DNA of 64,000 bases from an uncultured Oscillospiraceae bacterium (GTDB lineage: Bacteria; Bacillota; Clostridia; Oscillospirales; Oscillospiraceae). The stretch covers positions 124,001-188,000 of the forward strand of contig CAKTKC010000001.1 of the NCBI GenBank assembly GCA_934569225.1. Direction: 5' to 3'. Position numbers and translations under genes: made by a program. Under the pieces are notes generated by a model that was not told where the DNA came from, made no database searches, and was given only the letters and a program-made list of their open reading frames with translations. Position 1 is the first letter of the stretch. Every line of letters begins with the position of its first letter. Of this stretch, positions 8,078-16,737 are shown piece by piece.

Positions 8078-8926
8078 ATGAACGCTTGTCAGGATACGAT
8101 AACACTGTACAACGGCGTTGAAATCCCCTGCCTGGGTCTGGGCACCTACCAGTCCCCGGATGCCGTGGCTTCCGCAGCGGTCAAGTCCGCCATGGAGCTG
8201 GGCTACCGGCTCATCGACACCGCCGCCGCCTATGGCAACGAGCGGGGCGTGGGTCAGGGCATCCGCATCAGCGGCGTGCCCAGAGAGGAAATTTTCGTCA
8301 CCAGTAAGCTTCGCAATGCCGCCCATGGCTATAAATCCACGCTGGAAGCCTTTGAAATGACGCTGGACAAACTGGGGCTTCGGTATCTGGATCTGTATCT
8401 GATCCACTGGCCCAACCCCATCCAGTACCGCACCACATGGAAGGAAGCCACCATCGGCACCTGGAAGGCATTTGAGGAGCTGTACAAGGCCGGACGCATC
8501 AGAGCCATCGGCGTCAGCAATTTCCTGCCCCATCACATTGAAATGCTAAAGGAGAACTGCGAAATTCTGCCCATGGTCAACCAGCTCCGGCTCTGCCCCG
8601 GCGTCACGCAGGAGAACGTGGTGAATTACTGCCGCGAGAATCACATTGCGGTGGAAGCCTACAGCCCCTTCGGCACCGGTGCCATTTTCAAGGTGCCCGA
8701 AATGCAGGCGTTGGCTGAGAAATACGGCAAGTCCGTAGGACAGGTCGTCCTGCGCTGGTGCCTGCAGATGGGTTACATTCCTCTGCCCAAGTCCGCGAAT
8801 CCGGGCAGAGTCAAGCAGAATACCGAGGTGTTTGACTTCGTGCTGGAGGATGCGGATGTGGCCTATATTTCCAATCTGAAGGGCGTGTGCGGCGAAGCCC
8901 CCAAGCCTGACGAAATCCGTTTCTGA
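8078..8926 (+). CDS. Aldo/keto reductase
   Basis: A 282-residue NADPH-dependent aldo/keto reductase. The catalytic tetrad can be read: Asp and Tyr in LIDTAAAYGNE (about residues 46-56), Lys in FVTSKLRN and His in YLIHWPNP. The cofactor end has the GVSNF and PLPKS motifs of this superfamily. GGGAGG precedes the start and the gap to the aldolase gene is 13 bases. Family members reduce aldehydes, ketoses or aldoses; here it could reduce a keto-sugar or an aldehyde released by an aldolase. Confidence 0.92.
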   Translation: MNACQDTITLYNGVEIPCLGLGTYQSPDAVASAAVKSAMELGYRLIDTAAAYGNERGVGQGIRISGVPREEIFVTSKLRNAAHGYKSTLEAFEMTLDKLGLRYLDLYLIHWPNPIQYRTTWKEATIGTWKAFEELYKAGRIRAIGVSNFLPHHIEMLKENCEILPMVNQLRLCPGVTQENVVNYCRENHIAVEAYSPFGTGAIFKVPEMQALAEKYGKSVGQVVLRWCLQMGYIPLPKSANPGRVKQNTEVFDFVLEDADVAYISNLKGVCGEAPKPDEIRF

Positions 8927-8946
8927 CGGAGCGAAAGAGGGCGATT

Positions 8947-10407
8947 ATGCGGATTTTAAACAAACAGGCATTGACCAATCACGGCAATATCCCCGGCCGC
9001 CAGGTGGTCGCCGAGCTGCTGGATGCGGGTCTGGACTCCATCGATCCCTACTACCGGATCAAATCCTTTGTCCGGGTCGTGGATAACAGGATCATTCTGG
9101 ATGACCGGGGCTATGAAATGAAAGGCGACCCCCACGCCGGCCCTGCGGTATACGATCTGCGCAATTATGACCGGGTATATGTGATCGGGGCGGCCAAGGG
9201 CATCCAGCGGGCGGCCGTCGCCATGGAGGAAGCCCTGGGGGATGTGCTGACCGGCGGTCATGTTATTGCCAAGCATGGCGAGGAAGTGATCTGTAAGAAG
9301 ATCGGGGTGACGCTGGCGGGTCATCCGGTGCCGGATGCGTGCTGCGTGGAGGGCTGTAAAAAGATCGAGGCGCTGGCACGGGACATCACAGAGCGGGATC
9401 TTGTGTTCTTTATCACCGGCAGCGGTGTCGGTTCCCTGATGACATACCCCGCCGGGGATATCACAATCGAGGAAATGTCCGCGTTTACCCGGATGATGCA
9501 GATCGAGAAGGGCGTCCCCACCAGTGATCTCAATCCCATCCGCACCCATATCGACCGCTTCAAGGGCGGCAGACTGGCAAGACTCTTCAAGCCTGCCACG
9601 CTGGTTCACATGACGACGGCGGATCCCGCCAAGCTGGATACCCCAGTGCTGCGCATAAGCTACCAGCAGATGCTGAAAATCAACACCTTCTTCCCTCATA
9701 TTGCCACCGGCTCCACCTATGCCGATTGCCTGGACATCCTGAAAAAATGGGATGCGTGGGACGAAACGCCGGAGTCCATTCGCCGCCATCTGCTGGCCGG
9801 CGGCCCCCACAACGAGAACATGAGCCCGGAGGAATTTGAAGCCATGGGCGACCGGTTCTTCGGCCTGGTTTTCAAGGATTCCACTGTCTACCCCACCGTG
9901 CGAAAGCGGGCAAAGGAGCTGGGCTATGACTGCGTCATGCTGTCCGAGTATATGTGCGCCGAGGCCAGAGAGGCCGGTTCCGTGGATGGAGCCATGGCGC
10001 TGTGCGCAGAGCGCATGTCCGAGCCTTTCCGCCCCCCCATCGTGCTGATGTCCTCCGGCGAGAATCTGGTGACGGTGGGCAAGGAACACGGCATTGGCGG
10101 ACGGAACCAGGAATACTGTATGTCCGCAGCCATCACCATCCGCGGCAGCCAGCGAATTGTGGTAGGCGCGGTGGATACCGACGGTACGGATGGCCCCGGA
10201 GGGCTGAAGCTGGAGGGTGCTCCTGAATGCCTGGCAGGTGCCATCGTGGACGGCTTTAGCCTGGAGGAGGCCAAACAGGCCGGGATCGATTTCTGGCAGG
10301 CGCTGAAAACCCACGGCACTTCGGAGCCGCTCTGGAAGCTGGGCTGCGGCGTCGCTGCCAAGAGCAATGTGTCGGCTCTGGATCTGCGGATCATTTTGAT
10401 TCAGTGA
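8947..10407 (+). CDS. Glycerate kinase (MOFRL family, glycerate 2-kinase type)
   Basis: A 486-residue protein with the N-terminal DUF4147 domain (about 10-260) and C-terminal MOFRL domain (about 330-480) of TtuD/GckA-type glycerate kinases. Those enzymes phosphorylate D-glycerate, usually to 2-phosphoglycerate. Motifs visible are GAAKGIQRAAVAMEEAL, GSGVGSLMTYPAG, GIGGRNQEYCMSA and VDTDGTDGPGG. It starts 20 bases after the reductase gene. Its product would be the natural substrate of a genuine enolase, and the next gene is an enolase paralogue, although one with changed catalytic residues. Confidence 0.9.
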   Translation: MRILNKQALTNHGNIPGRQVVAELLDAGLDSIDPYYRIKSFVRVVDNRIILDDRGYEMKGDPHAGPAVYDLRNYDRVYVIGAAKGIQRAAVAMEEALGDVLTGGHVIAKHGEEVICKKIGVTLAGHPVPDACCVEGCKKIEALARDITERDLVFFITGSGVGSLMTYPAGDITIEEMSAFTRMMQIEKGVPTSDLNPIRTHIDRFKGGRLARLFKPATLVHMTTADPAKLDTPVLRISYQQMLKINTFFPHIATGSTYADCLDILKKWDAWDETPESIRRHLLAGGPHNENMSPEEFEAMGDRFFGLVFKDSTVYPTVRKRAKELGYDCVMLSEYMCAEAREAGSVDGAMALCAERMSEPFRPPIVLMSSGENLVTVGKEHGIGGRNQEYCMSAAITIRGSQRIVVGAVDTDGTDGPGGLKLEGAPECLAGAIVDGFSLEEAKQAGIDFWQALKTHGTSEPLWKLGCGVAAKSNVSALDLRIILIQ

Positions 10408-10438
10408 AATGAACAATACAATATAAGGAGAAAACAAA

Positions 10439-11737
10439 ATGTCTGGAACAACGATCATTTCTGTCAAGGCCCGGCAGGTGTATACCAACCGCGGCAACCC
10501 CGGCGTTGAGGCTGTCGTAACAACAGAAAACGGCGCGGTGGGTCGTGCCATGTGTACCTCCGGCATCTCTATCGGCACCCATGAAGTTGATTTTACCTTC
10601 GACGGCGGCGAAAAATTCCGGGGGAAGGGCGTCATGCACGCGGTCAACAACGTAAATAACGTGATTGCCCCGGTGCTTGTGGGTATGGACGCAGCCAATC
10701 AGTCCGCTGTGGACAACGCCATGCTGGCCATCATGCCCGACGCGAAGCTCCATCTTGGCGGCAATGCTACTGCCTCTGTGTCCGCCGCGACATTGAAGGC
10801 CGGTGCCGCGGCACTGGGCATCCCCCTCTACCGCCACATCGGCGGCGCGGGCGCCATGTATCTGCCGGTTCCCGGCGTGGCCATGGTGGCCGGTCACGAC
10901 CGCTACGGCGGCGGTATCACCACCCCCGGCGGCAAGCCCACCATGTCCTGTATGTGCTTCGGCTTTGATACCTTTGCGGAAGCCTCCTATGCCTGCTGGG
11001 ATATCCACACCCGCTGGGCGGAGAAGATGAAGAAGCTCTTCGGCGGCGCACCCAACATCCGGGATTTCATCGTCATTCCCGAGGGCGTGTTCCAGTCCGA
11101 CGAGAATATCTGGGAATCCATGACCGAGACCATCATTCAGGCCGGTTATGAAGGAAAGGTCGGTTTCCAGATGGACGTTGCCACCGATACCTACCACAAC
11201 AAGGAGAACGGCAAGTATTACGGCCTGTTCAATCATCAGCCCAAGACCAAGGATCAGCTGTATGATTTCTATATGAACATGATCCAGAAATTCCCCTTCG
11301 TCATCCTGGAAGATCCCTTCAACGAGGATGATTACGAAACCACCGCCGCTTTCACAAAGGACAGCGGCATCCAGATTGTAGGCGACGACCTGTTTACCAC
11401 GAATCCCAAGCGTGTGGCTCACGGAATCAGCCTGGGGGCGGCCAATACGGTTCTGCTGAAGGTCAATCAGGTGGGTACCATTACCGAGGCTCTGGAAATG
11501 ATCCAGTACGCCTACAAGTTTGGCTACGCCGTCATGCCCTCTGACAGCCGCGGCGAAGGCGATTCCATCGGCGACTATGCCGTTGGTATCAACGCGGGTT
11601 CCATCCGGGAATCCGGTATCGGACCCAGAGGCAACCGCCTTCTGGAGATCGAGCAGGAGCTGGGTTCGCAGGCCAAGTTCATCGGCGCAAGAGGTCTGAA
11701 GGGCTTCCGCAACCAGGCAAGAGCGGATAACAAGTAA
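10439..11737 (+). CDS. Divergent enolase paralogue
   Basis: A 432-residue protein of the true enolase family over its whole length. The metal ligands are kept: Asp246 (QMDVATD), Glu291 (LEDPFNEDDYE) and the Asp pair 316-317 (VGDDLFTTN). The general-base Lys341 (LLKVNQVGTITE) and one acid-loop Glu (IPEGVF, residue 215) are also kept. Other hallmarks are lost: SGAST is SGISIG (41-46), the NGGEHADNNVDIQEF loop is replaced by a Gly/Pro-rich AGHDRYGGGITTPGG segment (151-165), SHRSGE is SDSRGE with an insertion (368-373), and the substrate Lys of GQIKTG is Arg390. Those positions bind the phosphate and carboxylate of 2-phosphoglycerate, so a different substrate, perhaps a sugar acid, is likely. AAGGAG precedes the ATG. 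Confidence 0.88.
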   Translation: MSGTTIISVKARQVYTNRGNPGVEAVVTTENGAVGRAMCTSGISIGTHEVDFTFDGGEKFRGKGVMHAVNNVNNVIAPVLVGMDAANQSAVDNAMLAIMPDAKLHLGGNATASVSAATLKAGAAALGIPLYRHIGGAGAMYLPVPGVAMVAGHDRYGGGITTPGGKPTMSCMCFGFDTFAEASYACWDIHTRWAEKMKKLFGGAPNIRDFIVIPEGVFQSDENIWESMTETIIQAGYEGKVGFQMDVATDTYHNKENGKYYGLFNHQPKTKDQLYDFYMNMIQKFPFVILEDPFNEDDYETTAAFTKDSGIQIVGDDLFTTNPKRVAHGISLGAANTVLLKVNQVGTITEALEMIQYAYKFGYAVMPSDSRGEGDSIGDYAVGINAGSIRESGIGPRGNRLLEIEQELGSQAKFIGARGLKGFRNQARADNK

Positions 11738-11752
11738 AAGGAGAAACGCCGT

Positions 11753-13183
11753 ATGTTCAAACAGTATATTGATGGCAAGCTGGTCGATGGACTGGGCAAG
11801 CCTAAAAATGTCCTGAACCCCGCCACCGGAGAAGTGGCCGGTGTGGTGGGCTGCGCCACCGCCGGGCAGGCCGCACAGGCGTTGGAAGCGGCACGCAGAG
11901 CCTTTAAAACCTGGTCGAAGACCTCCGTTTCCGAGCGGATCGAATGGATCCTCAAGCTGCGGGATGCCGTTATGGCGGAACGGGAGACCTTCCTGGAACT
12001 GGTTGCGCAGGAAACCGGACGTACTTATCAGGAGGCCTGCGGCGATGTGGGTTGGTTCCTTACCAGCTGCGGCTTCTACAGCGATGAAGTCAAACGCGTT
12101 TACGGCACCAGCTTCGCAAATTTTAACGGCGTTCCCGGCAGTGCCTATCACATCGTGGAGCACCAGCCCATCGGCGTTGTGGTTGCCCATCTGGCATGGA
12201 ATTACCCCATGGGCAACGCCGGCATCAAGCTGTGCCCCAGCATCCTGGCCGGCTGCACCTGCATCATCAAGCCCTCCAGCGAGAGTCCGATGTCCATGCT
12301 GTATCTGGGCGAAGTCGCAGCCAGAATCGGTTTCCCCGCCGGTGTGCTGAATATTCTGTCCGGCCCCGCAAGTGAAGTGGCCTATACCCTCAACAGCAGC
12401 ACCGTCCCCAGAATGATCACCATGATCGGCTCCACCGAGACAGGCCTGCAGATCATGCGGGAGTCTGCCACCTCTGTCAAGAAGTACTCCTTCGAAATGG
12501 GCGGCAATGCCCCGGTGGTGGTTATGGATGATGCGGACCTGGATGCGGTTGCCGCCAATATCGTAGCCAAAAAGACTGGCTTCGCCGGACAGACCTGCGT
12601 GAACTACAACCGTATCTATGTGCATGAGAAGGTCTATCCCGCTCTGTGCGAAAAAATCGCTCAGGAGCTGAGCAAGGTGAAACTGGGCGCGTGGAAGGAT
12701 CCCGGCTGCGTGATGGGCCCCGTGATCAACAGGCAGTCCCGGGATCGTGTGCTGGGGCTGATTGCGGATGCTGCTGCCAAGGGTGCGAAGCTGGTTATGG
12801 GCGGCGAAGTGCCTGAGGGCTTTGAAGCCGGCAGCTATGTGACCCCCGCTTTGCTGGTGGATGTGACCGACGATATGCGGGTTTCCAACGAGGAAATCTT
12901 CGGACCCATTATCCCCGTGCAGCCCTTCTCTGACCTGGACGAGGCGCTGGCAAAGGCGAACAACACGCCCTATGGCCTTTCCGCCTACTTCTTCGGACAC
13001 AGAGCGCCGGAAATCAGCAAGGCCTTTACCGCATTTGAAGCCGGTGAGATTTTTGTCAACGGAAGTGCCGGGTGCGAGTTCTCGCCCCATTCCGGCACGA
13101 AGCAATCCGGTGTGGGCTGCGACAAGTCCCGGTGGTCTTTGGAAGAGTATTACGATATCAAGTATCTGTCCATGATTCCGTGA
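11753..13183 (+). CDS. NAD(P)-dependent aldehyde dehydrogenase
   Basis: A 476-residue ALDH-superfamily enzyme resembling succinate-semialdehyde, lactaldehyde and glyceraldehyde dehydrogenases. The catalytic Cys is in GQTCVNYNRI, the general-base Glu in FEMGGNAPVVV, and the NAD-binding segment (IGSTETGLQIM) and EEIFGPIIPV motif are all present. It follows the enolase paralogue by 15 bases with AAAGGAG. It would oxidise an aldehyde such as glyceraldehyde or lactaldehyde formed by an aldolase to the acid, which suits the glycerate kinase two genes upstream. The substrate is inferred from context only. Confidence 0.92.
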   Translation: MFKQYIDGKLVDGLGKPKNVLNPATGEVAGVVGCATAGQAAQALEAARRAFKTWSKTSVSERIEWILKLRDAVMAERETFLELVAQETGRTYQEACGDVGWFLTSCGFYSDEVKRVYGTSFANFNGVPGSAYHIVEHQPIGVVVAHLAWNYPMGNAGIKLCPSILAGCTCIIKPSSESPMSMLYLGEVAARIGFPAGVLNILSGPASEVAYTLNSSTVPRMITMIGSTETGLQIMRESATSVKKYSFEMGGNAPVVVMDDADLDAVAANIVAKKTGFAGQTCVNYNRIYVHEKVYPALCEKIAQELSKVKLGAWKDPGCVMGPVINRQSRDRVLGLIADAAAKGAKLVMGGEVPEGFEAGSYVTPALLVDVTDDMRVSNEEIFGPIIPVQPFSDLDEALAKANNTPYGLSAYFFGHRAPEISKAFTAFEAGEIFVNGSAGCEFSPHSGTKQSGVGCDKSRWSLEEYYDIKYLSMIP

Positions 13184-13195
13184 GGAGGCGAGCAT

Positions 13196-14188
13196 ATGCA
13201 GAAAAAAGCGTACGATGTCATTGGCTTTGGCGATCCCTTTCAGGATCTGGTGATTCGCCTGTCCCAGCTTCCTCCCACGAACGTGAATATGCATATGGAT
13301 GATTACTGCTTCCAGGGCGGCGGAAACGTGTCCACTGCTATGGTTGCCAGCGCCCGGCTGGGGCTGAAAAGCGCCCTGATCGGCAACGTGGGCGACGATC
13401 TTCTGGGTCGGATGATCCTGTCCGATCTGGAGTACAACAGGGTGGATGTGGCGCATATGCGGGTCAATACCGGATGCCGGAGCAATTTCTGCCTGTGCAT
13501 GGCCGAGCAGGTCAATCAGGGCAAGGAGTTTATCAGCAAAGGCGGAGATTTTGACCCCATTCAGCCTGAGAATCTGGACGAGGACTTCATCAAGTCCGCC
13601 AGGGTGCTGCATGTCGGCAATTTCACCCCCGCCATTATTCAGGCAGCCCGGTGGATGCATGAGGCCGGCGGCGCGGTCAGCATTGACGCGGCCTACTACC
13701 GCCCGGATATTTACGAAAACTACCGGTATATCGATATCTTCATTGCTTCGGAGACCTACTACAATGTGATGTGCAAAGAAGAAGGCGTCACGAACAAGGA
13801 AGATTATGAAGCCGTGCTGCGCTCCATTCAGGCCAAGGGTCCCGATACGGTCATCGTGACCTTCGGCCCCGAGGGCTGCCGTGGCGTCAGCGGCGACCGG
13901 TATTTCGAGATCCCCGCCTTCCGGGTGAATGCGGTGGATTCCACCGGCGCGGGTGACGTGTTCCACGGAGCCTATGTCTACGCGTGGCTGCAGGGCTGGG
14001 AAGCGGAGGAAAGCTGCCGCTTCTGCTCCGCCGTGTCTGCCATCAAGTGTACTCGCATGGGCGGCCGCTCCGGCATTCCCACGCTGCCCATTCTGGAGAA
14101 GTTCCTGAAGGAAGGCGTGATCGACGGCGAGGAGCTGGATGCGCGTGTCCAGCACTACAAATACGGACTTATGAAGTGGAACCTCTGA
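13196..14188 (+). CDS. PfkB-family carbohydrate kinase
   Basis: A 330-residue ribokinase/PfkB-family sugar kinase. It shows GGGNVSTAMVASARLGL and GNVGDDLLG in the N-terminal signature and DSTGAGDVFHGAYVYAW with the catalytic Asp in the C-terminal signature. Family members phosphorylate ketoses, 2-keto-3-deoxy acids or nucleosides; here a ketose or KDG-like substrate would fit the neighbouring isomerase and aldolases. The last three codons (Trp-Asn-Leu) and the TGA stop overlap the first bases of repeat element copy 1. The native C-terminus may therefore have been changed by insertion. GGAGG precedes the ATG. Confidence 0.9.
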   Translation: MQKKAYDVIGFGDPFQDLVIRLSQLPPTNVNMHMDDYCFQGGGNVSTAMVASARLGLKSALIGNVGDDLLGRMILSDLEYNRVDVAHMRVNTGCRSNFCLCMAEQVNQGKEFISKGGDFDPIQPENLDEDFIKSARVLHVGNFTPAIIQAARWMHEAGGAVSIDAAYYRPDIYENYRYIDIFIASETYYNVMCKEEGVTNKEDYEAVLRSIQAKGPDTVIVTFGPEGCRGVSGDRYFEIPAFRVNAVDSTGAGDVFHGAYVYAWLQGWEAEESCRFCSAVSAIKCTRMGGRSGIPTLPILEKFLKEGVIDGEELDARVQHYKYGLMKWNL

Positions 14189-14395
14189 ATAAATCGTCTG
14201 CGGCTGTGAGCGGATCTTTTCCGCCCACTCTTCGGTGCTGGAAACAGGAAATATAGCGCAGCCGTTGCCAGCATAAGCCGGCTTACGGATGCGGCATACC
14301 CCTTGCGGGTACATACAGTATTCCGCCGTTTCCAGCACCTCGATTGGTCGAAAAATCTCTCGCTCACAGCTCTTGCCGATTTAATCAGAGCTTCC
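14178..14395 (+). repeat. Interspersed palindromic element, copy 1 (enlarged)
   Basis: This 218-base element starts GGAACCTCTGAATAAATCG and ends CGATTTAATCAGAGCTTCC, so its ends are imperfect inverted repeats about 40 bases long. The inner arms GGTGCTGGAAAC (14234-14245) and GTTTCCAGCACC (14328-14339) are fully complementary. It holds about 58 extra bases in the middle compared with the other three copies (44088, 48396, 62480). No gene lies inside. It occupies nearly all of the gap between the PfkB and isomerase genes and contains the PfkB stop codon. A MITE or REP-like origin is inferred from copy number and structure. Confidence 0.85.
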
Positions 14396-14434
14396 CTGTG
14401 ATTCATTTGAAAAAATTTTGAGAGGAGCAGAAAT

Positions 14435-15826
14435 ATGCTTGATTATACAGTAAAAATCGGTCTGATCCCCATTCGCCGGGACTGCACCCCCCGTCCCGGT
14501 ATGTTCAACTGGGAGAAGGCCGAGGAACGGGGCCGTGCCTGCGTGGAGTACATTGAGTCCCATTTTGCCGATGAAAATGTGTCCTTCGTGGATCTGAAGG
14601 ATATCATCGATGTGGGCGTGCTGTTCTCCGAGAACGACGTGGATGCCGTTGTTGCCAAGATGCGGCGGGAAAAGGTGGATGCCATCTGGCTGATCAACGC
14701 CAACTTCGGCAATGAAGAGGTTGCTTCCATGGTTTCCCAGGAGCTGGGACTTCCCGTCCTGCTGTGGGGCCCTCTGGACGACAGCATTGAGCCGGATGGC
14801 CTGCGTTACTACGACAGTCAGTGCGGCCTGTTCGGCATGAGCCGTCTGCTGAAGCGTATGCACATCCCCTTCACCTATGTCGAAAACTGCCGCATCGAGG
14901 ACAAGCGGCTGTCTGACGGATTCCGGCAGTTCGTCTCCGTGACCTGCATGGTCAAGAACTTCCGGGGCATGAGAATCGGTCAGGTGGGTCTGCGTCCCAA
15001 GCCCTTTACCAGCGTGATCTTCAACGAAGGAGAGCTGATTGAGCGTTTCGGCCTGCGGATTATTCCCATTAACATGGCCGTGGTCATTGACAAGTACAAT
15101 CGGATTCTGGCGGAAAAGGACGCCGAGCTGGAAGAAGGCGCCGCCATGCTGGCCGAGCGGTACGAGGTGGATGAGCTGAGCGCCCCCATGCTCAAGAAGA
15201 TGTACGCGTTCGTGCTGATGTACAAGGAACTGTTTGAAGAGTACAATCTGGACGTCATCTCCTCCGAGTGCTGGACCTCCATGCAGCTCGGCGTGGGCGC
15301 GATGCCCTGCGCTGTGTTTGGTATCCTCAACGAAATGGGCTATATCGTCTCCTGTGAGAGCGACCTGCACGGCGCCATCACCATGGCATTGCTGTCCTGC
15401 GCGGATCTGGGCAAGCACACGCCTTTCTTCGGCGAGTTCACCATTCGCAATGCCGAGGACGAGAATGTGGAACTGCTGTGGCACTGCGGCCCGTTCCCGC
15501 CGAACCTGTGCAAGCCGGGCAGAAAGCCGCAGCTGGTCAATATGCGCGCATGGTTCCCCGTCAAGGACGGCCACTACACCATCGCCCGCTTCGACCAGGA
15601 CGACGGCGACTACCTGCTGCTCAGCGGTACCTGTGACAGCGCCGACGGCCCCATGGTTCAGGGCACCTACCTGTGGGCGAGATTCGACAATCTGAGCAAG
15701 TGGGAGAAAAAGCTTATCGAAGGCCCCTACATCCACCACATGGCCGAGATCGAGGGCGACTATATCGGCGCGATCCATGAATTCTGCAAGTACATTCCGG
15801 AGCTGAACCCCGATGACGTTGTGTAA
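14435..15826 (+). CDS. L-fucose/L-arabinose isomerase-like protein
   Basis: A 463-residue protein of the fucose/arabinose isomerase fold: two Rossmann-like N-terminal domains and a C-terminal domain. Candidate metal ligands are the Glu of SSECWTSMQ, the Asp of SCESDLHGAIT and the His of LWHCGPFP, which correspond to the Glu-Asp-His set of FucI/AraA enzymes. It would interconvert an aldose and a ketose. It is clearly apart from standard FucI (about 590 residues) and AraA, so the sugar is uncertain. AGAGGAG precedes the ATG, just after repeat copy 1, and the aldolase gene follows 12 bases later. Confidence 0.8.
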   Translation: MLDYTVKIGLIPIRRDCTPRPGMFNWEKAEERGRACVEYIESHFADENVSFVDLKDIIDVGVLFSENDVDAVVAKMRREKVDAIWLINANFGNEEVASMVSQELGLPVLLWGPLDDSIEPDGLRYYDSQCGLFGMSRLLKRMHIPFTYVENCRIEDKRLSDGFRQFVSVTCMVKNFRGMRIGQVGLRPKPFTSVIFNEGELIERFGLRIIPINMAVVIDKYNRILAEKDAELEEGAAMLAERYEVDELSAPMLKKMYAFVLMYKELFEEYNLDVISSECWTSMQLGVGAMPCAVFGILNEMGYIVSCESDLHGAITMALLSCADLGKHTPFFGEFTIRNAEDENVELLWHCGPFPPNLCKPGRKPQLVNMRAWFPVKDGHYTIARFDQDDGDYLLLSGTCDSADGPMVQGTYLWARFDNLSKWEKKLIEGPYIHHMAEIEGDYIGAIHEFCKYIPELNPDDVV

Positions 15827-15838
15827 GGAGCGAGAATT

Positions 15839-16666
15839 ATGCTGACTGACTTAAAAACCATCTTGGCCATGGCCGACGAAAAGAACGTGGCCGTACCCGC
15901 CTTTAATGTCTACAATGTGGAAGGCGCCATCGGCGTTATGATGGCCGCCCGTGAGACCCATGCTCCTGTGATTTTCCAGATGTTTACCCGCCTGGTGGAC
16001 AACTACAACGCGGATTTCGTAGCGCCCGCCATTCTCAACGCCATTGAGCAGCTGGATACTCCCGCCGCTTTCCATCTGGATCACGGCGCCGGTATCGGTC
16101 AGGTCATCCGCGCCCTGCGCAAGGGCGTGACCGGCGTGATGATCGACGCATCCACCAAGCCTCTGGAGGAGAACATCGCCACCACCCGTCAGGCCGTCGA
16201 GATCTGCCGGGAATGCAATGTGCCGGTTGAGGGCGAGCTGGGGCATGTGGGCGGCGCCGCCGACACCACCGTCAGCCCCTACACCGAAGTGGATGAAGCG
16301 GTACGGTTTGTCAATGAGACCGGCGTTGACGCGCTGGCCGTCATGATCGGCACTGCCCATGGCCGCTACAAGCAGGCTCCCGTGCTGAACATCCAGCGCT
16401 GCCGGGAACTGTCCGAGGCCACCAAGACGCCTCTGGTTCTCCACGGCGGCTCCGGCGTGCCGGACGACCAGATCCGCATGGCTGTGGAAGCCGGTGTGCG
16501 CAAGGCCAACTTTGCCACCGATCTGTGCTACGCATTCCTGGATACGCTGATGAATGGCAAGTACAATACCGTCGCTCTGGATCGGGTTCTCATCGAGCCC
16601 ACCAATGCCATCCGGGACTACGCCATTGAGAAGATCCGGTTGCTGGGCGCAGACAAGATACTGTAA
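15839..16666 (+). CDS. Class II fructose/tagatose-bisphosphate aldolase-family protein
   Basis: A 275-residue zinc-dependent aldolase of the FbaA/GatY/KbaY family, splitting ketose-1-phosphates or -1,6-bisphosphates into DHAP and an aldehyde. Visible metal and substrate motifs are FHLDHGAGIGQV, GELGHVGG, GTAHGRYK and LHGGSGVPDDQI, then RKANFATDL, where most members read K-x-N-x-x-T-(D/E)-L. It is the last gene of the co-directional set starting with the importer, 12 bases after the isomerase gene. Together with the isomerase and PfkB kinase it makes an isomerase-kinase-aldolase module whose aldehyde product could feed the aldehyde dehydrogenase. Confidence 0.9.
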   Translation: MLTDLKTILAMADEKNVAVPAFNVYNVEGAIGVMMAARETHAPVIFQMFTRLVDNYNADFVAPAILNAIEQLDTPAAFHLDHGAGIGQVIRALRKGVTGVMIDASTKPLEENIATTRQAVEICRECNVPVEGELGHVGGAADTTVSPYTEVDEAVRFVNETGVDALAVMIGTAHGRYKQAPVLNIQRCRELSEATKTPLVLHGGSGVPDDQIRMAVEAGVRKANFATDLCYAFLDTLMNGKYNTVALDRVLIEPTNAIRDYAIEKIRLLGADKIL

Positions 16667-16737
16667 TCCTACTGAACGCCAATTAAATTCTTTATGAAAG
16701 ATTTTGATTAGAGATAGTATCAGATCGTGTATTGACA

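Noticed and set aside
8956..10698. 580-codon minus-strand frame opposite the glycerate kinase gene
   Set aside because: No recognisable motif and no ribosome-binding site; the plus-strand glycerate kinase explains the region.
10391..14338. Very long open frame on the minus strand (over 1300 codons) opposite the enolase, aldehyde dehydrogenase and PfkB genes
   Set aside because: It is antisense to four well-supported genes. Its predicted protein is His/Gly/Leu-rich low-complexity with no family motif, as expected from GC-rich codon use on the opposite strand.
14155..14406. Small frames inside the repeat elements with shared text such as [10 protein letters not shown] or EEWAEKIRS
   Set aside because: They recur only because the element recurs, in either orientation, and are interrupted differently in each copy. 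They are likely to be misannotated as small proteins.
13196..16666. Standard L-fucose or L-rhamnose pathway
   Set aside because: No FucK/RhaB-type FGGY kinase and no FucA/RhaD-type class II aldolase are present. The isomerase, kinase and aldolase belong to different families, so the textbook route is not supported.
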